64,000 bases of DNA from Phytophthora colocasiae (GCA_018806915.1 JAGKQI010000061.1:2314818-2378817); one strand, 5' to 3'. Positions 41,901-55,387 are shown, numbered from the stretch's first letter. Notes: a model not told the origin generated them from the sequence alone. Program-made: numbers and translations.

Positions 41901-43876
41901 CACAAATTCTTTTGCTGAATCCATGTTGAGGCACTTCATCTTCATATTCTTCTGTCGCTCAACATTCAGTCGGTACTGTCGAGATATCTCATAGATCTCC
42001 TTTCTTTCATGCATGACAAACACGCTTACAAAGCTTGGCTGGCTTCGTCAACAAACACACAGAAGTAGCGACAACCGGAGTATGAGGGTGTTTGATACGG
42101 CCCCCAAGTATCTGAGTGTGCTTTTTCACCGATCTGCCACTCCCTCTCTGTTCGTCTGACCCGATCCTTGAAAGACTTACGCGTCATCTTGCTCTCGATG
42201 CACGCCTCGCACTCTCTACGCTCAAGTGCCTTAACACTGATAACTCCAGTCTGTTCCATTTCGTCACGCATGATCACTTCAAACGCATTTCGACCTGGAT
42301 GTCCAAGCCGCTTGTGCCACAAAAGAATCTCACTCTTTACATCCGCACTGGCGGCTGCACAAATTGCTGTTGGCCATTCTTCTTGAATTGTGTTCAATCT
42401 CAAAATGTACAACTTGCTCGCTGGAGACAAGTTTGCGTGCACAACTCCACCATCACCGGCAATTACCGTAGCATAGGCTGGATTATCAAAAGTGCACGGC
42501 TAAGTGGTCTGTACCACGCATTGCAACTTGCATTCGGACTGAAAACAGGTTGAATTGGATCGTCGGAACATAGTATACGTTCCGGAGCCACAACGTCTTC
42601 TTCCCTTGATTTGTATCCACTGTGACTCTCTTGTCTCCAATACCCATGACTTGTAGCTCCTGTTACCACCGACTTCTACTGCGGCTGAAATCGGACAGTA
42701 ATTAACAAGAGAATCCTTCGAGTACGTCATGTGTCGTGTGGCTGCTGAATCCAGAATCCAATCGTTGCTCTTTGTCTTCATTCCGTAGCACCTAGCATCA
42801 ATTGCCATAATTGCTGACTCCGAGCTTGATCTCGAGCTATCGTCTCTTGACATCATGGCTTTCTCGCCATTGTCACGCTTTCGATACTTCCGCGAATCAC
42901 TACGAGAATAGCGACCATCATTGTCCTTGCCATCTCTACTTCTCTTTCTGTCCCCGTCTCGTTTTCGGTCTCTATCTCGCTCGCGATCTCTGTCTTGTCT
43001 TCGAGTTGGATCTCGATCATCATCGTGAAAGTCACGTCGTGATCTGCATGGCAGTGGATGTCTCCACCCGTGATCCTGCTTCTCACGATAAATTCTGCAG
43101 TCACGGATATAGTGTCCTCGCATATGGCAGTGAAGACATTTCTTTTCTTCCTTGTCTTTTGTACTTTGACTCTTGTCACTTCCACGGTTTTTACCTTTCG
43201 ACACCAATGCTGACTCACTTTGATGCTTGGCGTCTGAGTCCTGCCCTTGTAACTGTTCTTGTCTCTCAATTTCCAAGTACGAACTCTCCAGCAGCTCCAC
43301 AAGCTTATCAAACTCAAGCTCTGTGCTCTCTGCTAAAGAATGTACTAGATACGGGCGTAAAATGTTCTCAAACTTGTCATTTAGTACCATCACTAAGATG
43401 TAAGGCTTCAAAGAGTCTTGTAAAGGCAAACCCATGTTCTCAAGCTTCGTGAAGCCCTGCTTCAGCTCCTCGATAAACACTAGTAAGTTCTTTCCCTTCT
43501 CGTACTTCATCTCCATAACTGCACGGAGCTGGTGCACTAGTGATAACTTCGTCGCACCTACGAACATCTTCCTCAGCCGTTCAAGTACCCCCAAATGGCG
43601 TAGACTCATCTTCCACTGTCTTGGAAAGATCTGGCGACAACGTCTTGTCAATCTTCCAGCGTGCACGTCCTTCCTGCGCTTCATGTGAACCTTGTACTCA
43701 TCCGGCTGTTCGTCTTGTGACGGTACATCTTCAGGCTTTGTGCAGAAGTCTTCCCATAGGCCTTTAGCATCCAACTTGAGCTTCAGACGGCTATACCAGC
43801 CATTGAAGTCGCTGCTCTGATCTTCCAGTACAGGAACTGCATAGCCTCTCTGTCTGGCTTTCTTCTCTTCCGACAT
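38945..43876 (-). pseudogene. Copia family 2, full-length copy A (frameshifted gag-pol)
   Basis: Gag ATG at 43876; pol stop at 38945. All domains are present in order: Gag, CCHC knuckle, protease, integrase, linker, RT (IYVDDLLLF near 39940), RNase H (SDADFASHP, TEAEYISLS) and a C-terminal end NVADMFTKSLPRVTF. It is broken by many one- or two-base indels (for example near 39181, 39470, 40120, 40590, 41430 and 42660), including the RT frameshift shared by other copies at about 40110. Confidence 0.87.
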
Positions 43877-43935
43877 GGTGAGGGAAATGACTGATACACA
43901 GTAGGAACCTCCTTCGAGTCTTTGGGCTCATAACC

Positions 43936-44078
43936 ACTTGCGAGCTAGGGGGCAAAAGAAGTTATATTATCGATTAGTGTAGTGTACCCCTTTTGTAACC
44001 CTGGTTACATCTGCATATCTGTGCCGAAGAGTAGCAGCATCTTTACTGGCGTGAGACTATTCTCTTCTATCTGCAAGT
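43936..44078 (-). repeat. Copia family 2 LTR, copy 4
   Basis: 143 bp; lacks about 11 bases (actttctcaac) after gattag relative to the 154-bp form. Confidence 0.85.
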
Positions 44079-44103
44079 GCCCCACCTGATGCTTCTCGTA
44101 GGC

Positions 44104-45878
44104 TTATGTCTCTTCATGCATTGGCATGACTCGTAATGTATCTCTGTGTTTCTCGAAAGTTACCCTCGGTAACGACTTTGTGAACATATCTGCAACATTG
44201 TCTGCACTTGCAATTTTCTTCACTTCAATTTCGTGTTGCTCTTTGCTTCTCACGAATAAAAGTGGTGTCTGATATCTATATGCTTTGTTCGTGAATGAAA
44301 TTCTGGGTTCTTTGCAATTTTCAATGCACTAGCATTGTCCACATAGACATCAGTCGTCTCTGGCTGCTTCTTCAGCAGTTCTCTGCTCATCATTCTCAAA
44401 TGTATAATCTCTTGTACTAACATGCTCAATGAGATGTACTCTGCCTCAGTGGTGTGCAAAGCCACAGTCTTTCTGCTTGACTGCACCACGACACTAAGCT
44501 TTCACCGAGCATCGTCACATACCCTGCAATCGAATGTCGATCAGGATGGCTAGCAAAATCTGCGTCACTAAACGCTATCATCTTTAGCTGCAAGAGAGCT
44601 TTACCAATGTGTTTGGTTCCGCCAAGCACTAACCCATAGTCTTTTGTCTTGTTTCAAATACCTCTCATGATAGTCTCTTACATGCTCGCCACCTGAGCGA
44701 TTCCTGGAGTTCGCTACAGAACTGGACTGCATTCCTTACTGGCAGAATGCTATATCTGGCCGTGTCCCGAGCATTAGATACATCAGGGAGCCTACGGCAG
44801 CTCTGGTACGGCTTTCGCTTTCATGAGTTCTACCAATTTCATCTCCTCGATCACTTGCGCACCAACTCTTTTGTTAATAGTAGCTCTGGCTTACTAAGGA
44901 ATCCGTACCCCATTACACGTGCTCATGCCAAATTTTTTCTAGCAACTTCTCCGTGGTACCTTCCTTTGCTGGCCGATTCTAATCTCTCTTTTGCTTCTGT
45001 CTCTTTTTGAATTCCCCTCCCTAGCCCAGGAATATAAAGTATGAAACAGGGGACCCGCAGGTCTTTCATCTTTGAAGCGATGATTCAAGCATCTTCTTAA
45101 ATTCACTCACTGTATCTGATGTGGGTGCAAACAATAGCAGATCGTCCACATAGAATAGCAATGAAGCAAGGTGCTCCTTTCACAAACTTCACTCCCACAC
45201 ATGCCTCCGTCTGCAGCATGGTGAATCCGTTCTTCTCTAACCACTCTCTCAAAACTCCTTTTTGCCTACCTTAGCAGTACCACTCGTTGAGCTTGCTTAA
45301 GTCCATAGAAGTGATTTCTTCAGTCTACAAGCTTTCTGGGATCTAGAAAAACCTTCTGGCTGCTCCATGAATACAGTGACATCTAGTTCACCGTTCCAAG
45401 AACGCTGTTGTTACGTCCATCTGATGGACCTCATAGTCTTGTACAGACAGCGAATCCAAGCAGAACCGCAGCGATTCGAATCGAACAACTGGAGCAAATA
45501 CCTCTAGGTAAGTCAACCCCGTACTCTTGCAAATAGCCTTTAATCACTAACCGAGCTTTGTACTCTCTCGATTGAATCCATTTGCTCGATACTTCGAATA
45601 ACGAAACACCCATCTACTCCTCAGTATTTTCATCCCCTGGTGTTCGCGGAACGACAGGCTCCCATGTCAAATTCTCCATGAGGGGAAGTCGTATTCTCCT
45701 TGCGCTGCTTGTTTCCACTGCATAAACTCACCAGATGCCATTAGCTTCTTCCAATGTTGCTTGGCTCTTCAATCACTTCTTGCAGACATCACTACTACTT
45801 CAGCATACACACTTATTCCATGACACTCCTTCACAAAGTCCTTTCCGAGAGGCTCTCTCATCACTTGACTCTATCTCT
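44104..45878 (-). pseudogene. Copia family 2, 5'-truncated copy (RT and RNase H only)
   Basis: The minus strand begins directly after the LTR at 45879 with the pol segment encoding IESSDERAR and runs to the pol end at 44104. It is heavily disrupted by small insertions. The same truncation point occurs at 57070, so this copy and the one at 55388-57070 descend from one event. Confidence 0.82.
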
Positions 45879-46044
45879 GCTTATGAGCTAGGGGGCAAAA
45901 AGAAGTTATAATTATCAGATTAGACTTTCCTCAACTGTCAGTGTACCCCTTTTTGTAAACCCTGGTTACATCTGCATATCTGTGCCGAGAGAGTAGCAGC
46001 ATCTTTACTGGCGTGAGACTATTCTCTTTTCATATCTGCAAAGT
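45879..46044 (-). repeat. Copia family 2 LTR, copy 5 (insertion-rich)
   Basis: LTR with several extra bases; the right end catatctgcaaagt is recognisable. The left terminus reads gcttatgagc in place of acttgcgagc. Confidence 0.78.
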
Positions 46045-46073
46045 GCCCCACCTGATGCTTCTCGGTAAATGGC

Positions 46074-49000
46074 TTATGTCTCTTCATGCATTGGCATGAC
46101 TCGTAATGTATCTCTGTGTTTCTCGAAAAAGTTACCCTCGGTAACGACTTTGTGAACATATCTGCAACATTGTCTGCACTTACTTTTCTTTCACTTCAAT
46201 TTTCTGTGTTGCTCTTTAGCTTCCTCACGAGATAAAGTGGTGTCTGATATCTATATGCTTTGTTCGTGAATGAAATTCTGGGTTTCTTTGCAACTTTCAA
46301 TGCACTAGCATTGGCCTCCACATAGACATCAGTCAGTCTCTGGCTGCTTCTTCAGCAGTTCTCTGCTCATCATTCTCAAATGTATAATCTCTTGTGTACT
46401 AACATGCTCCAATGAGATGTACTCTGCCTCAGTGGTGTGCAAAGCCACAGTCTTTTTCTGGCTTGACTGCACCACGACACCTAAGCTTTTCACCGAGCAT
46501 CGTCACATACCCTGCAATCGAATGTCGATCGGGATGACTAAGCAAAATCTGCGTCACTAAACGCGCACTATCATCTTTAGCTGCAAGGGGCTTACCAATG
46601 TGTTTGGTTCCGCCAAGGCCTTTTCTACTAACTCCATAGTCTTTTGTCTGTTTCCAAATACCTCATGCAGTAGTCTTTACTGCCATCGCCACTGAGCGAT
46701 TCCTGGGTTCGCTAAGAACTGACTGCATTCCCTTGACTGGCGGATGCTATATCTGGCCGTGTCCCGAGCATTAGATACATCAGGGAGCTTCTACGGCAGC
46801 TCTTGTACGGCTTTCCTTTCTATGAGTTCTACCTCATCTCGATCACTTGCGCACAACTCTTTTGTTAATAGGTAGCTCTGGCTTACTAGGAAGGAATCCG
46901 TACCCCATTACACGCTGCCTTCATGCCAAATTTTTCTAGCAACTTCTCCAGTGTACTTCCTTTGTGAGATTCTAATCTCTCTTTTTGCTTCTGTCTCTTT
47001 GAATTTCCCAGCCCAGAATATAGTGAACAGGACCAAGGTCTTTCATCTTGAAGCGTGATTCAAGCATCTTCTTAAATTCACTCACTGTATCTGATGTGGA
47101 GTGCAAACAATAACAGATCGTCCACATGAGATAGCAATGAAGTGGCAAGGTGCTCCTTTCCCACCAAACTTCACTCCCACACATGCCTCCCGTCTGCAGC
47201 ACTTGGTGAATCCGTTCTTCTCTAACCACTCTCTCAAAACTCTGCTTACCACACTCCGTTGAAGCTTGCTTTTAGAGTCCCATAGAGTGATTTCTTCAGT
47301 CCTACAAGCTTTCTGGGATCTGGAAAACCTTCTGGCTGCTCCATGCAGATACAGTGGACATCTGAGTTCACCGTTCAAGAACGCTGTTGTTGCTGTCCAT
47401 CTGATGGACCTCATAGTCTTGTACAGCTTGGCGAATCCAGAAGCAAGAACCGCAGCGATTCCGAATCGAAACAACTGGAGCAAATACCTCTGGGTAGTCA
47501 ACCCCCGTACTCTTGCAAATAGCCATTTAATCACTAACCGGAAGCTTTGTAGCACCCTCTCGATTGATCCATTTGCTCTGATACTTCGACACGAAACACC
47601 CATCTACTCCTCAGTATTTTTCATCCCTGGTGTTCGGCGGAACGAGCTCCCATGTCCAAATTCCTCCATGAGGGAGTCGGCTATTCTCCCTTGCGCTGCT
47701 TGTTTCCACTGCATAAACTCACATTAGATGCCATTGCTTCTTCCAATGTTGCTGGCTCTTCAATCACTCTTGCAGACATCACTACTACTTCAGCATGCCA
47801 CTTATTCATGAGCACTCTTCACAAAGTCCTTTCGAGCTCTCTCATCACTTGACTCTATCTAACACTTTTGTCATTAAGACAAAGTCATTCCATCCACCTT
47901 GGTGGCTGCCTCTGACGTCCACTGCGAGAGTGACGCTGTCGGCTCAATGTGAGTTCTCACACTATCACTATCTTCTTCCCTCTTTAAATACCTCTCTTAA
48001 TCCTTTTCTCTTTCGTTTGATCGTGTCTTCTGTCTTTCTACTCGATTCTGAACAGCTGCTGTCATTGTGTTGAGCTTCAGGTGGCTTTGACCAAACACCT
48101 GCTCGGATGCTTCAGTGCTGCACTACACGATCAACTGCTACGAGTACTGATCTCTCATCCTCAGACCTTGCACGCTTCTTCAGCGGCATGTCTGGATGCT
48201 CATCAGGAATCTCTGTAGTACTTCCAATAGCCCACCTCTTCTAGGAACCCCAGCACTCCGGGCGTTTGAAGAGTATACTTCCTCTCTCTCGATGCTTAGC
48301 TGGTTTGGATCGATCCGCACTATACTTTCCACATTGATCCCGGACGTGGAATCTCCAAGCGATCTTTGGTCTTCTACACCAATTCAAGTAATCTGCAGCC
48401 AGTGTCTGTCTATAGAGTCGGCTTGGCCTTATCGACAATATGCACTGCACACCGTCACCAAGTTCAATGTCTCCGTCAGTGTCTTCTTTGCCTCGCTGGA
48501 ATGGTCTGCCAGGAGCGTGCTGTACCACTGCTGCCTGTCACCACTGTTCTCAATTGGCATGCAAATAGTTTGTAGAGGTGGGCAATTTATCTTCATGGTC
48601 ATCAAAGCTTTCTCTCCTAGAGAATCTCCTGCACGTCTCTTCTGCTGTTGTCTTTAGCTTTCGCTCACGAATGAGCTTTTTGTTCTTCTTTAGCTTGCTC
48701 AATGGAAGGCAACTTCGGAAAACGACTTTCGTCGAGCTGGGAACAGTGTGGCTGTACACCGGCTTCAACGTCTCGCGGTCAAAGTTTGCTTAGCCTCTTC
48801 GATCTCTTGGATATCCACAAAGATCATCTTCCTGGCGCGCTTTTCCAATTTCCTTCTCTTGTCGCTCTCCAGGAATACATACGCCAAGACAACCAAACAC
48901 ACGAAGGTGCTTTAGTGGAGGACTACTTCCAAACTCCCACATCTTGTAGGAGATTCCGCCTTGTTTGCTCGAGCTGGTATATGCAAATTCACACAGTACG

Positions 49001-51242
49001 CACTCGTGACGGCAGCTTCCACACATTTGCTCTGGCAAATTTCCCTTCCCAGGAACAGCACACAACGTATTCTCTCTGCGATGGTCCCTTATCATCCGCT
49101 CTGCAATACCGTTATGCTCAGGAGTTTTCTTCACTGTCAACGTGCAATCCATTCCCAGCTCTTTCTCACAGATGTCTTTCAGCTTCACAAATTCTTTTGC
49201 TGAATCCAGCGTGTGTTGAAAGGCACTTCATCTTCATATTCTTCTGTCGCTCAACATTCAGTCAGTACTGTCGAGATATCTCATGATCTCCTTTTCTTTC
49301 ATGCACACTTGACAAACACGCTTACAAAGCGGCTGGCTTCGTCAACAAACACACAGAAGTAGCGACAACCGGAGTATGAGGGTGTTTGATTCCCGGCCCC
49401 CCAAGTATCTGAGTGTGCTTTTCACCGATCTGCCACTCCCTCTCTGTTCGTCTGACCCGATCCTTGAAAGACTTACGCGTCATCTTGCTCTCGATGCACG
49501 CCTCTGCACTCTCTACGCTCAAGTGCCTTAACACTGAGTAACTCCAGTCTGTTCCATTTCGTCACGCATGATCACTTCAAACGCATTTCTGACCTGGATG
49601 TCCAAGCCGCTTGTGCCACAAAAGAATCTCACTCTTTACACATCCCGCACTGGCGGCTGCTACAGGTGCTGTTGGCCATTCTTCTTGAATTGTGTTTCAA
49701 TCTCAAAAATGTACAACTTGCTCGCTGGAGACAAGTTTGCGTGCACTAACTCCACCATCACCGGCAATTACCGTAGCATAGGCTGGATTATCAAAGTGCA
49801 CGGCTAAGTGGTCCTGTACCACTTGCATTGCAACTTGCATTCGGACTGAAAACAGGATTGGGTGGATCGTCGGAACCCGCATAGTATACGTTCCGGAGCC
49901 ACAACGTCTTCTTCCCTTGATTTTGTATCACTGTGACTCTCTTGTCTCCAATACCCGCATGACTTGTAGCTCATGCTTACCACCGACTTCTACTGCGGCT
50001 GAAATCGGACGATAATGCTAACAAAGAGAATCCTTCGAGTACGTCATGTGTCGTGTGGCTGCTGAATCAGAATCCAATCGTTGCTCTTTGTGCTTCATTC
50101 GTAGCACCCTAGCATCAATTGCCATAATTGCTGACTCCGAGCTTGATCTTCGAGCTATCGTCTCTTGACATCATGGCTTTCTCGCCATTGTCACGCTTTC
50201 GATACTTCCGCGAATCACTACGAGAATATGCGACCATCATTGTCCTTGCCATCTCTACTTCTCTTTCTGTCCCCGTCTCGTTTTCGGTCTCTATCTCGCT
50301 CGCGATCTCTGTCTTGTCTTCCGAGTTGGATCTCGATCATCATCATAATGAAAATCACGTCTAAGTGATCTGCATGGCAGTGGATGTCTCCACCCGTGAT
50401 CCTGCTTCTCACGATAAATTCTGCAGTCACGGATATAGTGTCCTCGCATATGGCGAGTGAAGAACATTTCTTTTCTTCCTTGTCTTTTGGTGCTTTGACT
50501 CTTGTCACTTCCACGGTTTTACCTTTCGACACCAATGCTGACTCACTTTGATGCTTGGCGTCTGAGTCCTGCTGCCTTGTAACTGTTCTTGTCTCTCAAT
50601 TTCCAGAAGTACGAACTCTCCAGCAGCTCCACAAGCTTATCAAACTCAAGCTCTGTGCTCTCTGCTAAAAGAATGTACTAGATACGGGCGATAAAATGTT
50701 CTCAGAAACTTGATCATTTAGTACCATCACTAAGATGTAAGGCTTCAAAGAGTCTTGTAAAAGGCAAAGCCCATGTTCTCCAAGCTTCATTAAGCCCCTG
50801 CTTCCAGCTCCTCGATAAACTTACTAAAGTAAGTTCTTTCCCTTCTACCGTACTTCATCTCCATAACTGCACGGAGCTGGTGCACTAGTGATAACTTCGC
50901 GTCGCACCTACAGACACATCTTACTCAAGCCGTTCAAAGTACCCCCAAATGGCGTAAGACTCATCTTCCACTGTCTTGGAAAGATCTGGCGACAACGTCT
51001 TGTCAATCTTCCAGCGTGCGCATCGCTTCTGCGCTTCATGTGGACCTGCTGTACTCATCCGGCTGTTCGTCTTGTGACGCGGTACACATCTTCCAGGCTT
51101 TGTGCAGAAGTCTTCCCATAGGCCTTTAGCATCCAACTTGAGCTGTCAGACGGCTATACCAGCAATTGAAGTCGCTGCTCTGATCTTCCAGTACCTGGGA
51201 ACTTGCATAGCCTCTCTGTCTGGCTTTCTTCTCTTCCGACAT
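46074..51242 (-). pseudogene. Copia family 2, full-length copy B (insertion-rich)
   Basis: Gag ATG at 51242 and pol end at 46074. It has the same domain order as the other full copies but is about 240 bp longer than copy A, because 1-4 base insertions are scattered throughout. No long frame survives; the largest recognisable piece is integrase around 48790-49190. See the finding on sequence quality. Confidence 0.82.
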
Positions 51243-51301
51243 GGTGAGAAATGACTGATACACAGTAGGAACCTATCCTTCGAGTCTTTGGGCTCAGAAC
51301 C

Positions 51302-51461
51302 ACTTGCGAGCGCTGAGAGGCAAAAGAAGTTATATTATCGATTAGACTTTCTCAACTGTAGTGTACCCCTTTTGTAACCCTGGTTACATCTGCATATCTG
51401 TGCCGAAGAGTAGCAGCATCTTTACTGGCGTGAGACTATTTCTCTTCTATCCTCTGCAAGT
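51302..51461 (-). repeat. Copia family 2 LTR, copy 6
   Basis: Left arm of palindrome 2. Small insertions near 51312 and 51441-51455 put it at the right edge of the insertion-rich zone. Confidence 0.84.
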
Positions 51462-51638
51462 GCCCCACCTGATGCTTCTCGTAGGCTTATGTCTCTTCAT
51501 GCATTGGCATGACTCGTAATGTATCTCTGTGTTTCTCGAAAGTTACCCTCGGTAACGACTTTGTGAAACACAGAGATACATTACGAGTCATGCCAATGCA
51601 TGAAGAGACATAAGCCTACGAGAAGCATCAGGTGGGGC

Positions 51639-51792
51639 ACTTGCAGATAGAAGAGAATAGTCTCACGCCAGTAAAGATGCTGCTACTCTTCGGCACAGAT
51701 ATGCAGATGTAACCAGGGTTACAAAAGGGGTACACTACAGTTGAGAAAGTCTAATCGATAATATAACTTCTTTTGCCCCCTAGCTCGCAAGT
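51639..51792 (+). repeat. Copia family 2 LTR, copy 7, inverted
   Basis: An intact 154-bp plus-oriented LTR followed by the PBS GGTTATGAGCCC and the gag leader. Confidence 0.9.
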
Positions 51793-51986
51793 GGTTATGA
51801 GCCCAAAGACTCGAAGGAGGTTCCTACTGTGTATCAGTCATTTCCCTCACCATGTCGGAAGAGAAGAAAGCCAGACAGAGAGGCTATGCAGTTCCTGTAC
51901 TGGAAGATCAGAGCAGCGACTTCAATGGCTGGTATAGCCGTCTGAAGCTCAAGTTGGATGCTAAAGGCCTATGGGAAGACTTCTGC

Positions 51987-54900
51987 ACACTATCACTATC
52001 TTCTTCCTCTTTAAATACCTCTCTTAATCCTTTTCTCTTTCGTTTGATCGTGTCTTCTGTCTTTCTACTCGATTCTGAACGAGCTGCTGTCATTGTGTTA
52101 GGCTTCAGGTGGCTTTGACCAAACACCTGCTCGGATGCTTCGTGCTGCACTACACGATCAACTGCTACAGGTACTGATCTCTCATCCTCAGACCTTGCAC
52201 GCTTCTTCAGCGGCATGTCTGGATGCTCGTCAGATTCTGTAGTACTTCCAATAGCCCCACCTCTTCTAGGAACCCCAGCACTCGGGCGTTTAGAGAGTAT
52301 ACTTCCTCTCTCTCGATGCTTAGCTGGTTTTGGATCGATCCGCACTATACTTTCCACATTGATCGGACGTGGAATCTCCAAGCGATCTTGGTCTTCTACA
52401 CCAATTCCAAGTAATCTGCAGCCAGTGTCTGTCATAGAGTCGGCTTGGCTATCGACAATATGCTGCACACCGTCACCAAGTTCAATGTCTCCGTCAGTGT
52501 CTTTCACCTCGCTGGAATGGTCACCAGGAGCGTGCTGTACACTGCTGCTGTCACCACTGTTCTCAATTGGCAGCAAATAGTTGTAGAGGTGGGCAATTGC
52601 TTCATGGTCATCAAAGCTTTCTCCTAGAGAATCTCCTGCACGTCTCTTCTGCTGTTGTCTTTGCTTTCGCTCACGAATGAGCTTTTTGTTCTTCTTTGCT
52701 TGCTCAATGGAGGGCAACTTCGGAAAACGACTTTCGTCGAACAGAACAGTGTGGCTGTACACCGGCTTCAACGTCTCGCAGTCCAAAAGTTTGTAGCCTC
52801 TTCGATCTCTTGGATATCCCACAAAGATCATCTTCCTGGCGCGCTTTTCCAATTTCCTTCTCTTGTCGCTCTCCAGGAATACATACGCAAGACAACCAAA
52901 CACACGAAGGTGCTTTAGTGGAGGACTACTTCCAAACCACATCTTGTAGGGAGATTCCGCCTTGTTTGCTCGAGCTGGTAGCAAATTCACACAGTACGCA
53001 CTCGTGACGGCAGCTTCACCCCACATTTGCTCTGGCAAATTTCCTTCGAACAGCACACAACGTATTCTCTCTGCGATGGTCCTTATCATCCGCTCTGCAA
53101 TACCGTTATGCTCAGGAGTTTTCTTCACTGTCAACGTGCAATCCATTCCCAGCTCTTTCTCACAGATGTCTTTCAGCTTCACAAATTCTTTTGCTGAATC
53201 CATGTTGAGGCACTTCATCTTCATATTCTTCTGTCGCTCAACATTCAGTCGGTACTGTCGAGATATCTCATAGATCTCCTTTCTTTCATGCATGACAAAC
53301 ACGCTTACAAAGCGGCTGGCTTCGTCAACAAACACACAGAAGTAGCGACAACCGGAGTATGAGGGTGTTTGATACGGCCCCCAAGTATCTGAGTGTGCTT
53401 TTTCACCGATCTGCCACTCCCTCTCTGTTCGTCTGACCCGATCCTTGAAAGACTTACGCGTCATCTTGCTCTCGATGCACGCCTCGCACTCTCTACGCTC
53501 AAGTGCCTTAACACTGATAACTCCAGTCTGTTCCATTTCGTCACGCATGATCACTTCAAACGCATTTCGACCTGGATGTCCAAGCCGCTTGTGCCACAAA
53601 AGAATCTCACTCTTTACATCCGCACTGGCGGCTGCACAAATTGCTGTTGGCCATTCTTCTTGAATTGTGTTCAATCTCAAAATGTACAACTTGCTCGCTG
53701 GAGACAAGTTTGCGTGCACAACTCCACCATCACCGGCAATTACCGTAGCATAGGCTGGATTATCAAAGTGCACGGCTAAGTGGTCTGTACCACGCATTGC
53801 AACTTGCATTCGGACTGAAAACAGGTTGAATTGGATCGTCGGAACATAGTATACGTTCCGGAGCCACAACGTCTTCTTCCCTTGATTTGTATCCACTGTG
53901 ACTCTCTTGTCTCCAATACCCATGACTTGTAGCTCATGCTTACCACCGACTTCTACTGCGGCTGAAATCGGACAGTAATTAACAAGAGAATCCTTCGAGT
54001 ACGTCATGTGTCGTGTGGCTGCTGAATCCAGAATCCAATCGTTGCTCTTTGTCTTCATTCCGTAGCACCTAGCATCAATTGCCATAATTGCTGACTCCGA
54101 GCTTGATCTCGAGCTATCGTCTCTTGACATCATGGCTTTCTCGCCATTGTCACGCTTTCGATACTTCCGCGAATCACTACGAGAATAGCGACCATCATTG
54201 TCCTTGCCATCTCTACTTCTTTCTGTCCCCGTCTCGTTTTCGGTCTCTATCTCGCTCGCGATCTCTGTCTTGTCTTCGAGTTGGATCTCGATCATCATCG
54301 TGAAAGTCACGTCGTGATCTGCATGGCAGTGGATGTCTCCACCCGTGATCCTGCTTCTCACGATAAATTCTGCAGTCACGGATATAGTGTCCTCGCATAT
54401 GGCAGTGAAGACATTTCTTTTCTTCCTTGTCTTTTGTACTTTGACTCTTGTCACTTCCACGGTTTTTACCTTTCGACACCAATGCTGACTCACTTTGATG
54501 CTTGGCGTCTGAGTCCTGCCCTTGTAACTGTTCTTGTCTCTCAATTTCCAAGTACGAACTCTCCAGCAGCTCCACAAGCTTATCAAACTCAAGCTCTGTG
54601 CTCTCTGCTAAAGAATGTACTAGATACGGGCGTAAAATGTTCTCAAACTTGTCATTTAGTACCATCACTAAGATGTAAGGCTTCAAAGAGTCTTGTAAAG
54701 GCAAACCCATGTTCTCAAGCTTCGTGAAGCCCTGCTTCAGCTCCTCGATAAACACTAGTAAGTTCTTTCCCTTCTCGTACTTCATCTCCATAACTGCACG
54801 GAGCTGGTGCACTAGTGATAACTTCTGTCGCACCTACGAACATCTTCCTCAGCCGTTCAAGTACCCCAAATGGCGTAGACTCATCTTCCACTGTCTTGGA

Positions 54901-55149
54901 AAGATCTGGCGACAACGTCTTGTCAATCTTCCAGCGTGCGTCCTTCCTGCGCTTCATGTGAACCTTGTACTCATCCGGCTGTTCGTCTTGTGACGGTACA
55001 TCTTCAGGCTTTGTGCAGAAGTCTTCCCATAGGCCTTTAGCATCCAACTTGAGCTTCAGACGGCTATACCAGCCATTGAAGTCGCTGCTCTGATCTTCCA
55101 GTACAGGAACTGCATAGCCTCTCTGTCTGGCTTTCTTCTCTTCCGACAT
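51987..55149 (-). pseudogene. Copia family 2, second 3'-truncated copy
   Basis: Gag ATG at 55149; ends after EEEDSDSV at the same inverted-gag junction as the copy at 35556-38709. It is in better condition: one frame from about 54213 down to 51987 covers protease, integrase and linker. Frameshifts lie near 54825 (gag) and 54220 (two bases lost in the RD-rich stretch). Confidence 0.87.
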
Positions 55150-55208
55150 GGTGAGGGAAATGACTGATACACAGTAGGAACCTCCTTCGAGTCTTTGGGC
55201 TCATAACC

Positions 55209-55362
55209 ACTTGCGAGCTAGGGGGCAAAAGAAGTTATATTATCGATTAGACTTTCTCAACTGTAGTGTACCCCTTTTGTAACCCTGGTTACATCTGCAT
55301 ATCTGTGCCGAAGAGTAGCAGCATCTTTACTGGCGTGAGACTATTCTCTTCTATCTGCAAGT
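55209..55362 (-). repeat. Copia family 2 LTR, copy 8 (154 bp)
   Basis: Intact consensus-like LTR. The inverted repeat TGTAACC-CT-GGTTACA is at 55278-55293, and the PBS is on its left (gggctcataacc on plus). Confidence 0.9.
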
Positions 55363-55387
55363 GCCCCACCTGATGCTTCTCGTAGGC

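Larger units (their letters stand above)
51101..51986. repeat. Fold-back palindrome 2
   Basis: Same structure as palindrome 1: paired bases gtgtttc (51529-51535) and gaaacac (51565-51571) flank a 29-nt centre with the GTTACC-CTC-GGTAAC hairpin. The right arm carries a plus-oriented gag ATG at 51852 and ends at the same gag codon as in palindrome 1. Here the left arm continues into a full gag rather than into a host gene. The right arm is intact, unlike that of palindrome 1. Confidence 0.9.
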
